The position numbers were made by a program, and so were the translations under genes. Shown here piece by piece: positions 31,782 to 44,715 of a DNA stretch of 64,000 nt. Within the stretch, counting starts at the first letter, position 1. Each line of letters starts with the position of its first letter. The notes beneath the pieces are model-generated. The model saw only the letters and a list, made by a program, of their open reading frames with translations. It did no database searches and was not told the origin of the DNA. Origin of the DNA: Scytalidium lignicola. Its lineage: Eukaryota > Ascomycota > Leotiomycetes. The stretch lies in the NCBI GenBank assembly GCA_002812745.2, contig NCSJ02000063.1:1-64000 (forward strand). Reading direction: 5' to 3'.

Positions 31782-34700
31782 ATGGAATCAAGAGTGGAAA
31801 ACTACCTGCCACGATCTGGTTCCGATATGGAGGCTACCACTACATCTTCAATCGAGACAAGCGTCAGGAAGGGATCGGCCTTCGACAGTCTCCCAGATGA
31901 AATCATAGAGCTGTAAGTTCTACCTCGAGATTCTCCAAATTATTTGTCTTGTTAGCTTCTTGCTGAACGTGGCTTGATAGTATCCTCCAGCTCACGAATC
32001 CCGATTCATTTGCATCTTTAATCCTATTGAACCGAAAGTGGCGGGGAGTCTCACAGCAGGCATATCTATACGCACATCATCTGTCGAAATGTCCATCTTA
32101 TTTGGCGGCACATCCTATCATTCCAGAATTTACAGATGAAGAGAGTCTACCACGGTTGCGAGGCTTGTTTGCTCGGGAAATAAAACGAAACCTTTTCGAA
32201 GCCTATCTACGACCAAGCGAAACAACCATACGACTGGTTTCAAATTCCATTAGTTCCTCATCGGCGCCTGGGGGTGAGGCGTTTCACTTCGATATTTCTC
32301 CACAGGGGCGCTTTGTGCTGGCATACAGTTCCTCTAGGATACATGTTATAGACGTTACCGAGGAGAAATTGACAGTCAAGCGGGAGCTCAAGATTCTGAG
32401 ACGACCCTTATCAACAACTATAACGGATGACGGTGCTTTACTCGCTGTTCTCTCTACCGATCTTCACGTAAATCTCTACGACTTGACGGGTGAACGTCCA
32501 AAACATATTCGTGTAATAACATTGGAAAATACTCCACGGACAATTGCCCTGTCCCCTACGGCTTCCGTGCTGGCTGCAGCATATGAGAATGGTGTCGAGG
32601 TATTGTCTTTAGATCCGGACTATTTGAACAGTGGTGGACGGGCCGTCAAATGCTACACAGTAGATGCATTGTCTTTCTCGAGAGACGGAACACAACTTCT
32701 CGGAACGACATTACACTCCCAAAATCCAAGTATCGTCGTACTAAGTGCCCCAAGTTTTAGCCCCGGAGGTCAACCTCCTGAGCAAAGCGTCAGCGCCTTA
32801 TGGACAACGTCAATCCTTTTTCCAAATGGCAGCCGTGATTGCAGCCATGCAGTTTTGCTTCCACAGCCGTTTGATGGCGAATCAAGCTGGACTTTCACAT
32901 ACGATCGAGTCTTCGAGACATTCCGGGCCGTTCGTATAGACGATCTTCGAAATGGTACGACCTATTTTACGGGTCCTGCAGCCGAAGTTGATACTGTTGC
33001 GAGGCTCCTCCCGAGCACATTACCAGCCGCAAGCTGTTTAGGAGATTTGGTTGCAGCAGGGTTTCAGGGGTCAGTATGGATTTATGGAGTTCCTGAGGAT
33101 CTTGATGCCCCACCAGTAATAAACAACGGTTCTAATAGCAATGCGGAAAGTGAGGTAACCACACCTTCAACTCAAATTGGTCGACGAAATAGTGTGCCTT
33201 CACTCTACTCCGTCCCGCCACCGAGTAGCACTAGAGCCTCACAGTGGCAACTATTGTCTGACAAGTTCAGAAATACATTCGTCCAAGGACGCAAGATCTC
33301 GGCACTCGATGGTGTTAAGGCGGTTAGCTGGGTGAACAACAAACATAATACAATATTAAAAGAGAGGCTTGTTGCAGTAGCCCCAGGAGTTGGGCCTCAA
33401 CATTCTACATTTGAAGATGATGGCATGGATCCTGTTGATGGTGGCCGCATCTCCCTTTTGGATTTTGATTATTCCACAAGCGATGGCACGAAAAACTCCA
33501 TCACAATTGAAGTTGGGGTGATCGAGCCGGAGATCTTGGAAGAAGAGCAGAGAGACATGGATACCGAAGTCGCTATTGTGAGGAGAAGGACGGTGGCACA
33601 GAGACGAGGAAAGCCTAGTAACGTTGCTAGATCTACTTCTACAGTTGTCAGACCTAATGTGCCCGTTCCACCGTTACCTAAGACCCACGACGAACCATCT
33701 GACCCTTCTACCTCAATTGAAACGAGACAGGCCCCCCAGTTATCAAATGTCACTGACGTTATTGAAACCGCATCTATTGATGAAGAGCAAGAAGCATTTG
33801 ATGCACCATACTCCCAATCGGCTCCCAGATCGGTCACTACGCTTCGTCGTGCTGCCACAGCAGCAGCAGCAAATCGACGTCTCCATCCTCGTACGGTTGC
33901 AGGCGATCATATTGAATACCGTCGTGCGGATGGCAGAGAAGAACACCCCCATGAAAGCGATGCTGATAATTGGGTCCCTCCACCACCTCCTTATAGTAAG
34001 GATCCAGTTCCAACTTTACCAGAGCACCTTCAAAGAGCTGTGCTCGGAGAAACTTTCGCAAACTTACAACGGGTGAACATTCAGCGGAATGCAAGTATTA
34101 TTTCTGGCTTTTCGGAGTCTAATAGTCTGCATCGTTCTCATACAACAGCGTCCTCCACAAGCAGTTTCCGAAGACAACAGGAGACCTCATTCCATAGGTC
34201 CTTTGGTGATTCCACGGCAAGGAATATTAGGCGTAATAGCAGTGGTAATGAAGTTCCCAGGCCTGTGACAAGCCCCGTGTCTCCTGGATTTGATGATTTA
34301 TACGATGTCTCCCCTCCAAGATCGCCACAACCTGCGCCGGCTGTGCCGGTAAGGAATCAATCAACACATCAGATTCCAAGGAGACCTGTAGGAGCCAATG
34401 TTAGCGTTCCTGTGACAATTGGATCTGATAAACCTGCTACGAATGGTTCTTTACAACAGACAATATCCCAAAGTCCACAGCGTATGGTTGGCAGTACGAT
34501 TAATCAGTCTGCTAATCAGGAACCTGCGACGGAATATGACCAGGTGCCTTCGACGGGTTTAGATACAGTGTTCAGTCCAAGCTTGACGAGATATTGTATG
34601 GACCAGCCAGCACCACAACACCTCAATGAGGATCATCATGTAACAGAACCTCTTGGAATGCCCGTTCACCCTGGTACGCAGGTGGAAAATTGGCCTTTGC

Positions 34701-35494
34701 AAACTACGTCGCCCCAGCGAAGCCAGACAGATCCGGATATTGGGGCAACTCGCGTCCCTAAGCAAGAAGGCAATTATTACGGGCCTCTATCTACAGGGAG
34801 GCGTAGTGATACTGCACCGGCTGCATTGACCGAAAGGCAATCTGGAGGATCTTCGTCTGGGATGACGATGCCAACTGCTGAGCAGCTTGCTCGACTTAAC
34901 ACTCGGAAAGGACCACCGCCTAGTCTTACTCTAACTGATCCATCTAGACGGAGGGCTACTCCTTTCAATCAAACATGGCAGACTACAAGTCGGACCGTTT
35001 CTGATCTGCCTCCAGCAATCGGTCACCCAGCTGAATATTCTCATCAACATAACAGTTCCCGTCAAAACCTTACCTCCTCTACATCGCAAGCCACGCATGG
35101 ATCATCCCAACCCTCACGAACTTCCTATCCGCAATCTTCCTCGCGACATCTTAGTAATAATACCCCGAACCCACGGCATTTATCTTCGCCAGGTGTTCCA
35201 TCCCCGATGCAGAGACTTGAAACCGTCTACAGCGTAGCTTCCAGTGGTGAGCCATCTCCGTATCACCCAAGAGCCATGACAATTGGAAGACAGCCAAGCC
35301 GAGCAGAGAGGAGTGCAGCTAAGAATATCAACGACGCAAAGAAAAAAGGTTGGAAAGCTGGCGCGAAGCTTGATAAGAGGAAGAAAAAGGATAAGTATGC
35401 AGATGGAGCAAGTAGTGCCGGATGGACAGATATATCAAGGGAAGACTTGGGTTCAAAATATAAAAGCTCGAGTTCGAAATGCATGATTATGTAG
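31782..35494 (+). CDS. F-box protein with beta-propeller-like region and C-terminal CaaX box
   Basis: Exons 31782-31912 and 31981-35494 (intron 68 nt, GTAAGT..GATAG) give about 1214 aa. An F-box-like segment spans residues about 36-80 (FDSLPDEIIEL, then ILQLTNPDSFASLILLNRKW), placing it as a candidate SCF substrate receptor. Residues about 90-380 look like WD/beta-propeller blades (FDISPQGRFVLAYSSSRIHV, then repeated SPTASVLAAAYENGVEVL-type strands), though no canonical WD dipeptides repeat cleanly. The rest is long and disordered (Ser/Pro/Gln/Arg), holding a PPPPPYS-type proline run. The C-terminus has a basic patch (KLDKRKKKDK) and ends in Cys-Met-Ile-Met, a good farnesylation CaaX box. Membrane anchoring of the receptor is inferred. 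I cannot name a characterised orthologue. Confidence 0.8.
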
Positions 35495-36232
35495 ATTGAC
35501 TGAAGAGTCATGTTTTGTATAATGCCGTATTTTTAGAAGGAGTGTAAACCTATATAGCGATGACTGCAATTTGGGATCTGTCATCAATAATCTTCTGTAG
35601 ATAAACATTATGAATACGGCGTGTTAATAAGTACGCCTTATTGTAAAATGTAATATACAGTTATGGTCACTGTAGCACTGATATTAGATCAGCCATGTCA
35701 ATTTGGTGATCCATGTTATCACAGCAATGCTTTATGGCACTCTGTTCTTTGCTTTCTTGCTTTCATAGGTGCCAACCCAACAAGGCTCACATCCTGCTAA
35801 AAAGAAGGGAAACCCCGTCTTCCTAAGAAGATTGACGAAGAGTTACATTTAGAATGTTCCAAACGGCCCACTATTTCTACCGTTACTCGGGTTCCAGGTT
35901 GGTAACACAGCGCTTTGTTACGACGTTATGTGGCAGTGTACCATTGCAGGCTTTCTTTGTCTTGACAGCCAACGAAATCTATCCAATATTCCTTCCTCCG
36001 TCAGACATAATGGAGTAACTTACACCTTTGGCCATGGCAGATCCACCGACTATTGCCGATACATGAAAGTCGTAGGACGTAGTACGAATGATTTCTTTGT
36101 TCTTCTGGAAACATATACTAGTCACACCATCAGCATACCAGTCCTAGTCATGTCTATCACGCTCCGGACTCCGAAACCTCTTTCCCTCCAAACCCCCATT
36201 ATCTAGACCAGTTCGAGGGAATTAAAGGCGCC
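35495..36232. other. Intergenic region, no gene seen
   Basis: 3' UTR of the F-box gene followed by the promoter/leader of the next plus-strand gene. An open frame at 35928-36206 has no features and I do not count it. Confidence 0.5.
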
Positions 36233-37779
36233 ATGGTCGACTATGCTATCCCATACAATCCATGGGCAGAAGAGGCTGGGAACCGATCACCTATCACACT
36301 AGGATCTGTGAGAAAGATATCCCAACCAGAGAGTCCAATTAAGAAAGCATCACTTTTTCTTAAGAGGGTTAAAAAGACGGATTCTAAAGAGACTGAAGCC
36401 TTTAATGGTATTATGACTGCAAATTCGCCATATGATGCTGTTCTATCACTGAAGTCGCAGAATCTAAAGGCCATGGACTTATCTACTCACAGTCCAGCAA
36501 GCCTTTCCTCTCTAACTTGGGGATCAAGGAAAGACTCAGTGGATACACCTTATTCCCCACAATCCAAATCAGCACAGAAAATCCTGCAGCTTACAGGCTT
36601 TGACCCGTCATATGATGTTACGTCTTCATGGATTCCAAGACAAGAATATGCCGAATCTCTTGTGTCTTCACTATCTTCAGGAAGTATCTACAGTCAAGAC
36701 GAATATGAGGCACGGAGCGAGGATATTTCAATGGATAGTCATAAAGTGCTAGGAAAGGGTTACATCAAGTCTTCAGGGCCTTCTTCTTCTGACGTCAGTG
36801 GAACTAAGGAAGAAAGAGGGCCACCTCCTTTGCCTCGAATTTCTTCCCTTCGTTACAGGGATCGGTCATGTAAGAAGCAGCCCAAGATGGAGGAGCAGGT
36901 ATGGGTTGATGCCAGAAAATCCAGCGTTGTTGACGATCGAATTGCGCAAGAGATGGCTCGCTACAAGGAGTGCTTCCTGCCAGAGATATGGGAGGAAACG
37001 ATATTAACCAACTTTGCCAAGAAACCGATCGTGTACCCTCCCGACCCTCATCCAGGAGAGCTATATCCCCATCCATTGGTTATTCAGAAACCGTTGTTTG
37101 GAATCAAGAGCTCCAAGCGCCTCAGTGATGCACCCAGCGAAGCGCCAAGCTCTCCACTAGCAAGTGCACGAGAATCTGTCGTTTTACAAATACGCCATAT
37201 GTCTGCGTTTCTAAAACCCAAGAACAGCGAGCCTAAGAGCAACCGTGGGAGCGGAAGCCCATTAGAAGATGGTCCCAACAGACTTGAGCTGATCTTACCA
37301 CCGCCGCCGCCAGGGAAACGAAAGAACGTGCCAGTGTCATCACCTTCGAAGCATCGTTTCAGTCTTAGCAGAAATCATAAGAGAAACACACAGGACTTCC
37401 TCACCAAACGGGGTTCGGGAGTCGTGTCTAAGGGTGATCCGAATATCAATTCACCACTTCTTCCACCCGAGAGGGTAATTCTGGCCAATGCAGCAAGGCG
37501 TATCGACGGGCCAGATACGCCAATGCCTCAGAAACCAAATTTTCCTTCGGTGCCTCTAGGGTCACCTCATATGAGACCCTTATATGATAGAAGAACAGAC
37601 AAGACAAGAATAGAATCTAGGATAAATAGAGACCACAGAGGCAAAGCTATAGAAGGGGAGTCAGTGTTCTTTGGGCAGCTAGACGAAGAATCAGGTAAGC
37701 TTTTCTAGGAGGTTTTTTGAGTAACTAAGTGCTGATAAATGAGCGTTGAGCAGATCCTCGACAGTTTGGCTGGTTATGA
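36233..37779 (+). CDS. Unknown basic, Ser/Pro-rich fungal protein
   Basis: Not recognised. The ATG at 36233 sits in a good context (GCCATGG). The frame is open to 37708, ending SGKLF. A well-formed 59-nt intron (GTAAGC at 37695, CTGATAAAT branch, CAG at 37753) would instead end the protein DPRQFGWL at 37779; I prefer this form because the junction keeps phase. The product is about 496 aa, mostly disordered and rich in Ser, Pro, Lys and Arg. Short conserved-looking blocks occur: YNPWAEEAGNRSP near the start, an acidic-amphipathic helix around 235-275 (RIAQEMARYKECFLPEIWEE), the FAKKPIVYPPDPHPGELYPH stretch, and a PPPPPGKRK run. It follows the F-box gene in tandem. No domain suggests a function. 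Confidence 0.7.
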
Positions 37780-38389
37780 ACGATTGAATATCTCTCCCTG
37801 TTGTTGACCAGAATGTAAATAGTTTGAATTAAAAAGAGCAAAGTGTGATACTTTTTCAGCAAAGAACAAACCTGAAAAAAAAAACTTTATCAGAATGTGC
37901 AGGTAATTGTGGTTATTGTAATAGCAACGCTTACCGTTCGTACTATAGGACACTGATATGGCCTACCACGCATAGACCGTGGTCTCGGCTGAGATAATAA
38001 GCATCTTATACAGTACGACCACTCCAAGGGAAGGAATGTAATGTTTCTATATAGTTATCGTGATATTGTAGGATGCAATCATGGGAGAAGAGCGTAAGTT
38101 GGGCGATGCATGGTACATTACTGTAAATAGCTGGCAGAGCTGCTGCATGGCGCTGGCGTTGGCGTTAGCGCCCCTCTCCAACGTTATCGCTTCCCCCACA
38201 AACTTGGCAGCTAAGCCCCGGAGAGAAGCTCTCTGAAACAGGCACTGTAGCATACCTGCAACCGCTGACATCAAGGCAGCGTTGCTGCATCTCTCCCCAC
38301 TGTAACTCGTAAGCACCTCTCCTCCACAACAACCACAACAACCACAACACCATCACCACCATTTGAAATTCTTTCCAACAGAGTCAATC
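37780..38389. other. Intergenic region and CA-rich leader of the alpha-mannosidase gene
   Basis: No gene is seen. A GGCGTTGGCGTTAGCGCC stretch lies near 38153-38172. The last 60 bp form a CAACAACCACAACACC-type, unstructured leader just upstream of the AMS1 start, a pattern common in fungal 5' UTRs. Confidence 0.55.
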
Positions 38390-41300
38390 ATGGGTGGCGA
38401 GACCATGGAGATGGCGCGGCCGAAGAGCACATACCCAAAGCTCGCTGAAGGCCCGGTCGGGCAGTTGATTTCAAACATCTATCGTGATCGTATCGCCCAG
38501 TTCTATGGCGGTGGTCAATATGAGCACCAAAACTTGCGGGCGTACGTAAGCTCCTAATTTTACTCAATTATCCTTCAGGGGCTCTAGCTAACTGTAATAA
38601 GTATGATATATGAAGGAGTTGCATCAGGAGAACCTCATGTCAAGCTCTCCGTTTGGGATGCTCCAGGCCAATCAAGGCCAACATTCAAGGAAGCAACAAG
38701 CCACCAGTTCAGACCGATACATGTCGGCGAATCTTTTGGCCCGTCATGGACAACGCATTGGTTCAAGGTGCAGCTCAAGGTTCCGGCAGAATTCTGTAAG
38801 AAAGACCTTCTGGAGCTGCACTGGGATGCAAATAACGAAGGCATGGTTTGGACCGAGGAAGGCAATCCGTTACAAGGATTAACAGGAGGAGGTGACAGAA
38901 TTGAGTGGATCCTACCTGAGAGTTTTAGAGATGGTAAAGAACATCTTATCTACATCGAGATGGCTTGCAATGGCATGTTCGGAAATGCTCCAGGAGGGGA
39001 CAGTATCCAACCACCAGACCCAAACAAATACTTCCAACTTAGCAAGGCCGACATTATAGCAGTAAATGTCGAAGCTCGCCAGCTTTGGATCGATATTTGG
39101 GTTATAGGAGATGCAGCACGGGAATTTCCTACAGACTCCTGGGAGCAACACAAAGCAATGAAGGTATGCAATGAAATCATTAACGCTTTTGAGTTGGGAA
39201 ATCAAGAGTCGATCATCAAGGGACGTAAAATTGCCCAGGAATATCTAGGTGAGAATGTGAACTCAGCAAAGGTATATGAGAGCGGAATGGAGCATATCGT
39301 CTATGCCGTCGGCCAGTGCCATATCGATACCTGCTGGCTCTGGCCCTGGGCAGAGACAAAGAGAAAAGTGGCGAGGTCATGGTCAAACCAGTGTGATCTT
39401 ATGGACAGATATCCTGAACATCGGTTTGCTGTCTCGCAAGCCCAACAGTACAAATGGCTCAAACAGCTCTATCCATACGTATTCAGTCGAGTGAAGCAGA
39501 AAATCAAGAAAGGAAGCTTCCAACCTGTTGGCGGAAGCTGGGTTGAGCATGACACTAATCTACCCTCTGGTGAATCGCTCATCCGGCAATTCTTATACGG
39601 ACAGCGATTTTTTGAGAGCAACTTTGGAGAGAGATGTCGCACATTCTGGTTACCCGATACCTTTGGGTACTCCAGTCAGCTTCCCCAAATATGTCGTTTG
39701 GCCGGTATGGATCGATTTTTCACCCAGAAATTGAGCTGGAACAATATCAACAAATTTCCCCATACAACCTTTAACTGGGTAGCTCTAGATGGCAGTCAGG
39801 TTATTTGCCACATGGCTCCCTGTGAGACGTATACCGCAGAGGCCAACTTTGGAGATGTCAAGAGATCAGTGACTCAGCATAAATCTATGGATCAGGATAA
39901 TACCTCATTGCTTCCCTTTGGAAAGGGTGATGGCGGTGGCGGACCGACCTGGGTGATGTTGGAGAAACTCCGAAGGTGTCGTGGTATGAGCGACACCGTT
40001 GGCCTTCTGCCTCGAGTGTGTGTTGGTGATTCTGTGGAGGATTTCTTTGACAAAATCGAGAAGAAGATGTCAGAAGGGCTGAACTTAGTTACTTGGTATG
40101 GTGAGCTTTATTTCGAGCTCCATCGTGGCACATATACCAGTCAAGCAAACAACAAGCGCAACAATAGGAAATCGGAACTACTACTCCGTGATATTGAATT
40201 TTTTGCTACTCTTGCGACTCTCAAGGGCAAGCCAGGATACAAATACCCCAAGGAGGATATTGACGACATGTGGGAAGGGACGTTATTGTGTCAGTTCCAT
40301 GACTGTCTTCCTGGAAGCTCTATCGAAATGTGCTACGATGATAGCAATGAGGTTAGTTTTATAGTTGTGTGACAATGGACGAGAGAATTTGAAGTACTAA
40401 CATACTTTTAGCTGTATGCTAAGCAGTTTAAGACGGGCGAGAAAGTTCTGAAGGATGCTTACCGTGCACTTGGACTAGAAGACCTCGCAAGTGGATCAAC
40501 GGGTAATTTCGTCGCACTAAATACCTTACCTTGGCATCGTAAGGAGGTTATTACCGTTCGAGATAAACCAGTCATTGCGTGTGGAGATGGGCATATCTTG
40601 AGCCTGAAAACTTTTAAGATCTCAGAGACACCAGCTGTCAGCGTTAAGAAGGTTGGAGATGATGTGTTCATATTACGAAATGATCAATTGAAAGTAAAAG
40701 TTGACGGTGGTGTCATCACTTCCCTCTATGATCTCAAGGCGGATAGAGAGCTCATTCCAAACGGCGGAAAGGCTAATCAGATGGTCATATTCGATGATAA
40801 GCCTCTGTACTGGCAAGCCTGGGATGTTGAAGTATTCCATCTGGACTCGCGGAAGGAGTTGGCTTCTGGAGAAACCAAGATTGCACAGAACGACCCGCAT
40901 AAAGTCAGCGTGGTGACTGAAACCAAGATCAGCGACAAGAGCTGGGTAAAGACGTATATTAGTCTCTCAGCGGCATTTGAGGGCCAGCAATCATACATTG
41001 AGATGTCAAGTGAGGTGGAATGGAGAGAAACAATGAAATTTTTGAAGGTGGAATTCCCAGTGGACATTCGAAATACTGAGGCTTCGTATGAGACTCAATT
41101 TGGAATCATTAAACGACCTACACATTATAACACAACGTGAGTTTTAAATTGATTCATTCAAAGTGACCCTTACTGACTTGATGTAGTTGGGATATGGCTA
41201 AGTTCGAGGTCTGCTCACACAAGTTTGCAGATCTTTCAGAACACGGCTATGGTGTATCCATTCTCAACGATAGCAAATATGGTTTTGCTACTGTTGGTAA

Positions 41301-41796
41301 CGTTATGCGACTATCCCTTCTGCGTGCACCTAAAGCGCCGGATGCACATGCAGATATGGGCCGACACTATATACGTTGGGCTATTCTTCCTCATCAAGGT
41401 GGTCTTGGTCCCACCACAGTCCGCACTGCTTTCAACTTCAATAATCCATTGAGGCTAGCTCAGATACCGGCGAGCGTCGAAGTCAGCTCCTTCCAGAACC
41501 CAATCAAGCTTAAAGGAAACTCTTCCTTGGTTCTCGAAACGATCAAGCGAGGCGAGGATGATGAAGATGTCAGCAGGGGTGAGTTTACAAGGAGAAAGGG
41601 TAAGAGTGTTATTCTCCGTGTCTATGACAGTTTAGGTGGTATGAGTAAAGGCACTATCGAGACTACGCTTGATGTGAAGAGGGTTTGGAAAACGAACGTT
41701 CTCGAGGATGATCTGGAGGAGTTGCCATTTGAGGGAGGCAAGGTAGACATTATTCTAAGGCCCTTTGAAGTTGCTACATATCGACTTCAACTTTAA
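38390..41796 (+). CDS. AMS1: Vacuolar alpha-mannosidase (GH38)
   Basis: Class II alpha-mannosidase that trims free oligosaccharides in the vacuole or cytosol. Yeast Ams1 reaches the vacuole by the Cvt/selective autophagy route. Exons 38390-38541, 38602-40351, 40412-41136, 41187-41796 (about 1078 aa; yeast Ams1 is 1083). All introns are 50-60 nt with phase kept. The GH38 catalytic part shows the zinc-site block HIDTCWLWPWAE (about 290) and the nucleophile Asp in WLPDTFGYS (about 400). The later CQFHDCLPGSS block and the beta-sandwich C-terminal domains (RLSLLRAP..PD) are intact. No signal peptide, as expected for this family. The start is the ATG at 38390. Confidence 0.95.
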
Positions 41797-42048
41797 AAGG
41801 GACCTATCACATGCATTACTATGTACGGCTGTTACAGGCATTCTTGACTAGCATCATAAATTGTAGTATATCTAACTAGATGGAACTTACGAATATATAC
41901 TTCTTATAAGCGGCTGAGTCAAACCTGTATGTGTTCTTCATAATATTTATATTCAGGGTGGTTGATCTTTCTGGATCAACTGCATCTATCTGTCGTAATT
42001 ATCTTTACATATATCATTCTCATATTATCTCGCAAATAACCCATGGAT

Positions 42049-43330
42049 CTAGATTTTAGCTGGATTCGCCGCTGCCTTCGCATCCTTAAAATCCGCATGG
42101 GTCAAATCGGGAGCACCACGGATTTTCTCACCCAACTTCCCCGCATTAAACAGGCTCTCAATCATGCTCTCGTTGCCTAGCTGGGGATCATACTGAAAAC
42201 ACCTGTCAACGAGATTCCACCCATCACCAGCAGCCTCTGGCGTCAACTCAGGACGTACCTCAAATTCCGGCTCCTCACCGTATGCGATTCGCGCACAGTC
42301 AACTAGTATCTTACCAGTCATTCCCCAGACTTTATACCGAGTTAGACCAGCTTCTTCTTCTTCGTCTAATGCCTCTGCTATAGCTGCTTGCCCGCCTTCT
42401 CGAACTTGCGGCTTGGCGACTTTCTGATTGGTGATCGGGACATAGAAGTGATGTAGTCTCCAACGTCCCTCGTGCCATTCTGTCCAGGTGCCGTTGTACC
42501 AGTCGGATCTTTTTCCAGGTGAAACATCTCCTGGTCGAAGCTGGTCCTCTTTCTTTAGGAAGTTGTGAAATGGTGCAGAGAATACGGCTGCTACTTCCTT
42601 AGCATCTAATCGCGGGATCATGCTCTCGCCCACATTTGCACTAGGAGAACCAGATTTGTCATCTGAGTGGAGGAATGCTACACATGGTCTGACTGCAAGG
42701 GCCGTTTTGGCTAGACTGAAGGGCAGCTGGCACAGATGCTCGATTCGAAATGGCTTAGGGATCTTGGAGTCATCCAGAGGAAGGCCGATTTCTTCCCATG
42801 CTTCCCGACGTGCTATTTCAAAAGGGGTTTCTTCTAAAGAATCAGCTTTGCCACCAGGAAAGGCTGCATGACCTGTTTTTCTTTGTTAGTTGACTAGAGA
42901 TACCTTTGGCTGTATTGAATACATACCAGAGTAGTTTCTAAGAGTGGCAGCTCGCATCGTAATCACAACGCGTAGATCGCCTCGTCGATCAGCGAAGAGT
43001 AGGATCAGAACAGCAGCTCTTCTACTCAAAGGCAGATTATTCCATACATGTAAGAATGGAGGAGGTTTGTAGGTTCGTAGGCGGGCAATGGCTGCCTTCA
43101 TTCATAAGAAAGGCATCAGGCGCATTCTCATGGATGACGATTACGATTGGACTCGGTGAGAAATACAAAATACTTACTGCTGATACTGCAGAGAGCGGAG
43201 CCATGGCAGAATGGTCAAAGTAGTCGGTCTCTAAGATTGCTTCTTTGATCTCTTCTAGGTCTTTCTCATTGAGGGGATCAGTGGATACTGGGAGCTCATT
43301 CTCTGTCTCCTCGTGGAGACTGCCACTCAT
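42049..43330 (-). CDS. Nudix hydrolase, CoA pyrophosphatase (Pcd1/NUDT7-like), with AKI tail
   Basis: Exons on the minus strand are 43330-43178, 43095-42927 and 42872-42049 (about 381 aa). The Nudix box starts GGKADSLEETPFEIARREAW and continues EEIGL (about residues 112-136), matching GX5EX7REUXEEXGU with the catalytic glutamates. The upstream FPGGK and the LHxxxxP-like region (IEHLCQLPF) fit the peroxisomal CoA diphosphatase subgroup, which splits CoA or its disulfide into ADP and phosphopantetheine. A long insert follows with an Ala/Glu-rich loop (AEALDEEEEAGLTRYKVWG). The protein ends Ala-Lys-Ile, a PTS1-type variant, fitting a peroxisomal home. Substrate choice is inferred from family likeness. 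Confidence 0.88.
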
Positions 43331-44094
43331 ACTCGGGGATCGCAAGGTTTAGAATAGCTGAGCAGTAGCATATGTATTAGTTGATTATCGTGAGAAAATA
43401 AGAACCTAGATCCAAGAGTCTGGACAATTAACTGCCTGTGATGAAAGTGATTGTTCAACATCTATATCCGGTCCTCGGCTGTGCGGTTACAAAAACTAGC
43501 CACAATGAGGCTGGTGAAGCAGTGGAAACTATATTGTGGAGCTCTCACCTCGGCAGGGGCGGGCGGGGTATAGGATGTATAGATACCCCTGTTTATATTG
43601 AACTAAGGTTGAGGAAGAGGTACTATGACATCCGAAATACTAACTGTTTTGGGACATAAGATAGAGTTGGAGATCAATCGTATTTGTGACATTTTCATCG
43701 AAATCCGCAAACCAGATGCAGCATGACCATTGCGAGCCAATGGCAGGGTAGCTGCGCAATGACACCATCAAAGAGGCTGCTCTGCCTCCAGCGATTTGTG
43801 CCCCTCGATTGGAGAGCTGATGGTGCAATTCTTGTCGGTTATAGCGCTCTGGAACGAACATTGATACGGCATCTATCCCCCGCTGCAGGACGTCCTGTAG
43901 CTTGCCGTTGTTGCTGGGAGGTAGATCCATGTGTATATGATATAAAAAAGAGTAAAGAAGCCTCAACTATGCTCAATCCATCTGTGATAGTTTCACCAAC
44001 ACGGACATAGTAATAGTTGTTAGTGCTGTTTAACCACCTGAAAATTACGTCACTTTCTATCCCCATTGACCAGTCTTGATTATACATTATCACA
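43331..44094. promoter_or_regulatory. Divergent promoter region between Nudix and carbonic anhydrase genes
   Basis: 764 bp separate the two divergent starts. Several short open frames occur but none has support. No binding-site cluster was recognised. Confidence 0.5.
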
Positions 44095-44715
44095 ATGGCA
44101 GCCAAGTCTCAGATCCAACAAGAACTCATTGCTTCTAACGAGAAGTATGCTTCAACCTTTAAAGAAGGCCATCTGCCTCTCCCACCAGCGAGGAAATACG
44201 CAATCGGTATAGTGGCCTCACTCTCCTGACTCTTATCATACGCCCCCCAGATTTCTACCATAGATATATATGACCAAAGCAGCCCTGACTCTAACCTTTC
44301 AGTAACCTGTATGGACGCTCGCCTTGATCCAGCAGCAGCCTTCGGTATCCCTCTTGGAGCTGCACACGTAATCCGTAACGCCGGGGCTTCGGCTGTCGAA
44401 TCTCTCCGCTCCCTTATAATCTCCGAGCAACTTCTCGGTACTAACGAGATCATTGTCATCAAGCATACAGGATGTGGCATGTTGACCTTTACTGGTGAAG
44501 ATGCTGATGGACTCGTTAAGGAGAGGTTGGGCGAGAAGGCGTTGCAAGAGACTAAGAGCGCGTTTAATGGACAGTGGTTGCAATTTCCGGATGTGGAGAG
44601 TGCTGTAAAGAAGGATGTTGAGTTTTTGAAGGCTAGCGAGGCTATTCCCGAGAATGTAACGATTAGTGGGTGGGTGTATGAGGTTGAGACTGGGAAGGTG
44701 AGACACATTGTTTGA
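44095..44715 (+). CDS. Beta-carbonic anhydrase, short form
   Basis: Zinc enzyme interconverting CO2 and bicarbonate. Exons 44095-44206 and 44303-44715 (intron 96 nt, GTATAG..TTTCAG with CTAAC branch) give 174 aa, shorter than yeast Nce103 and closer to the compact bacterial-type (Rv1284-like) branch found in many fungi. Zinc ligands are visible: Cys and the Asp/Arg dyad in CMDARLD (about residue 40), then His and Cys in HTGCGM (about 91-96). The GAAHVIRNAGA loop lines the active site. No signal or targeting peptide is evident, so it is probably cytosolic. It is convergent with the copper transporter, 203 bp apart. Confidence 0.92.

Noticed and set aside
35928..36206. 92-codon open frame upstream of the 36.2 kb gene
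   Set aside because: No splice link to the next gene and no family-like sequence; likely promoter/leader.
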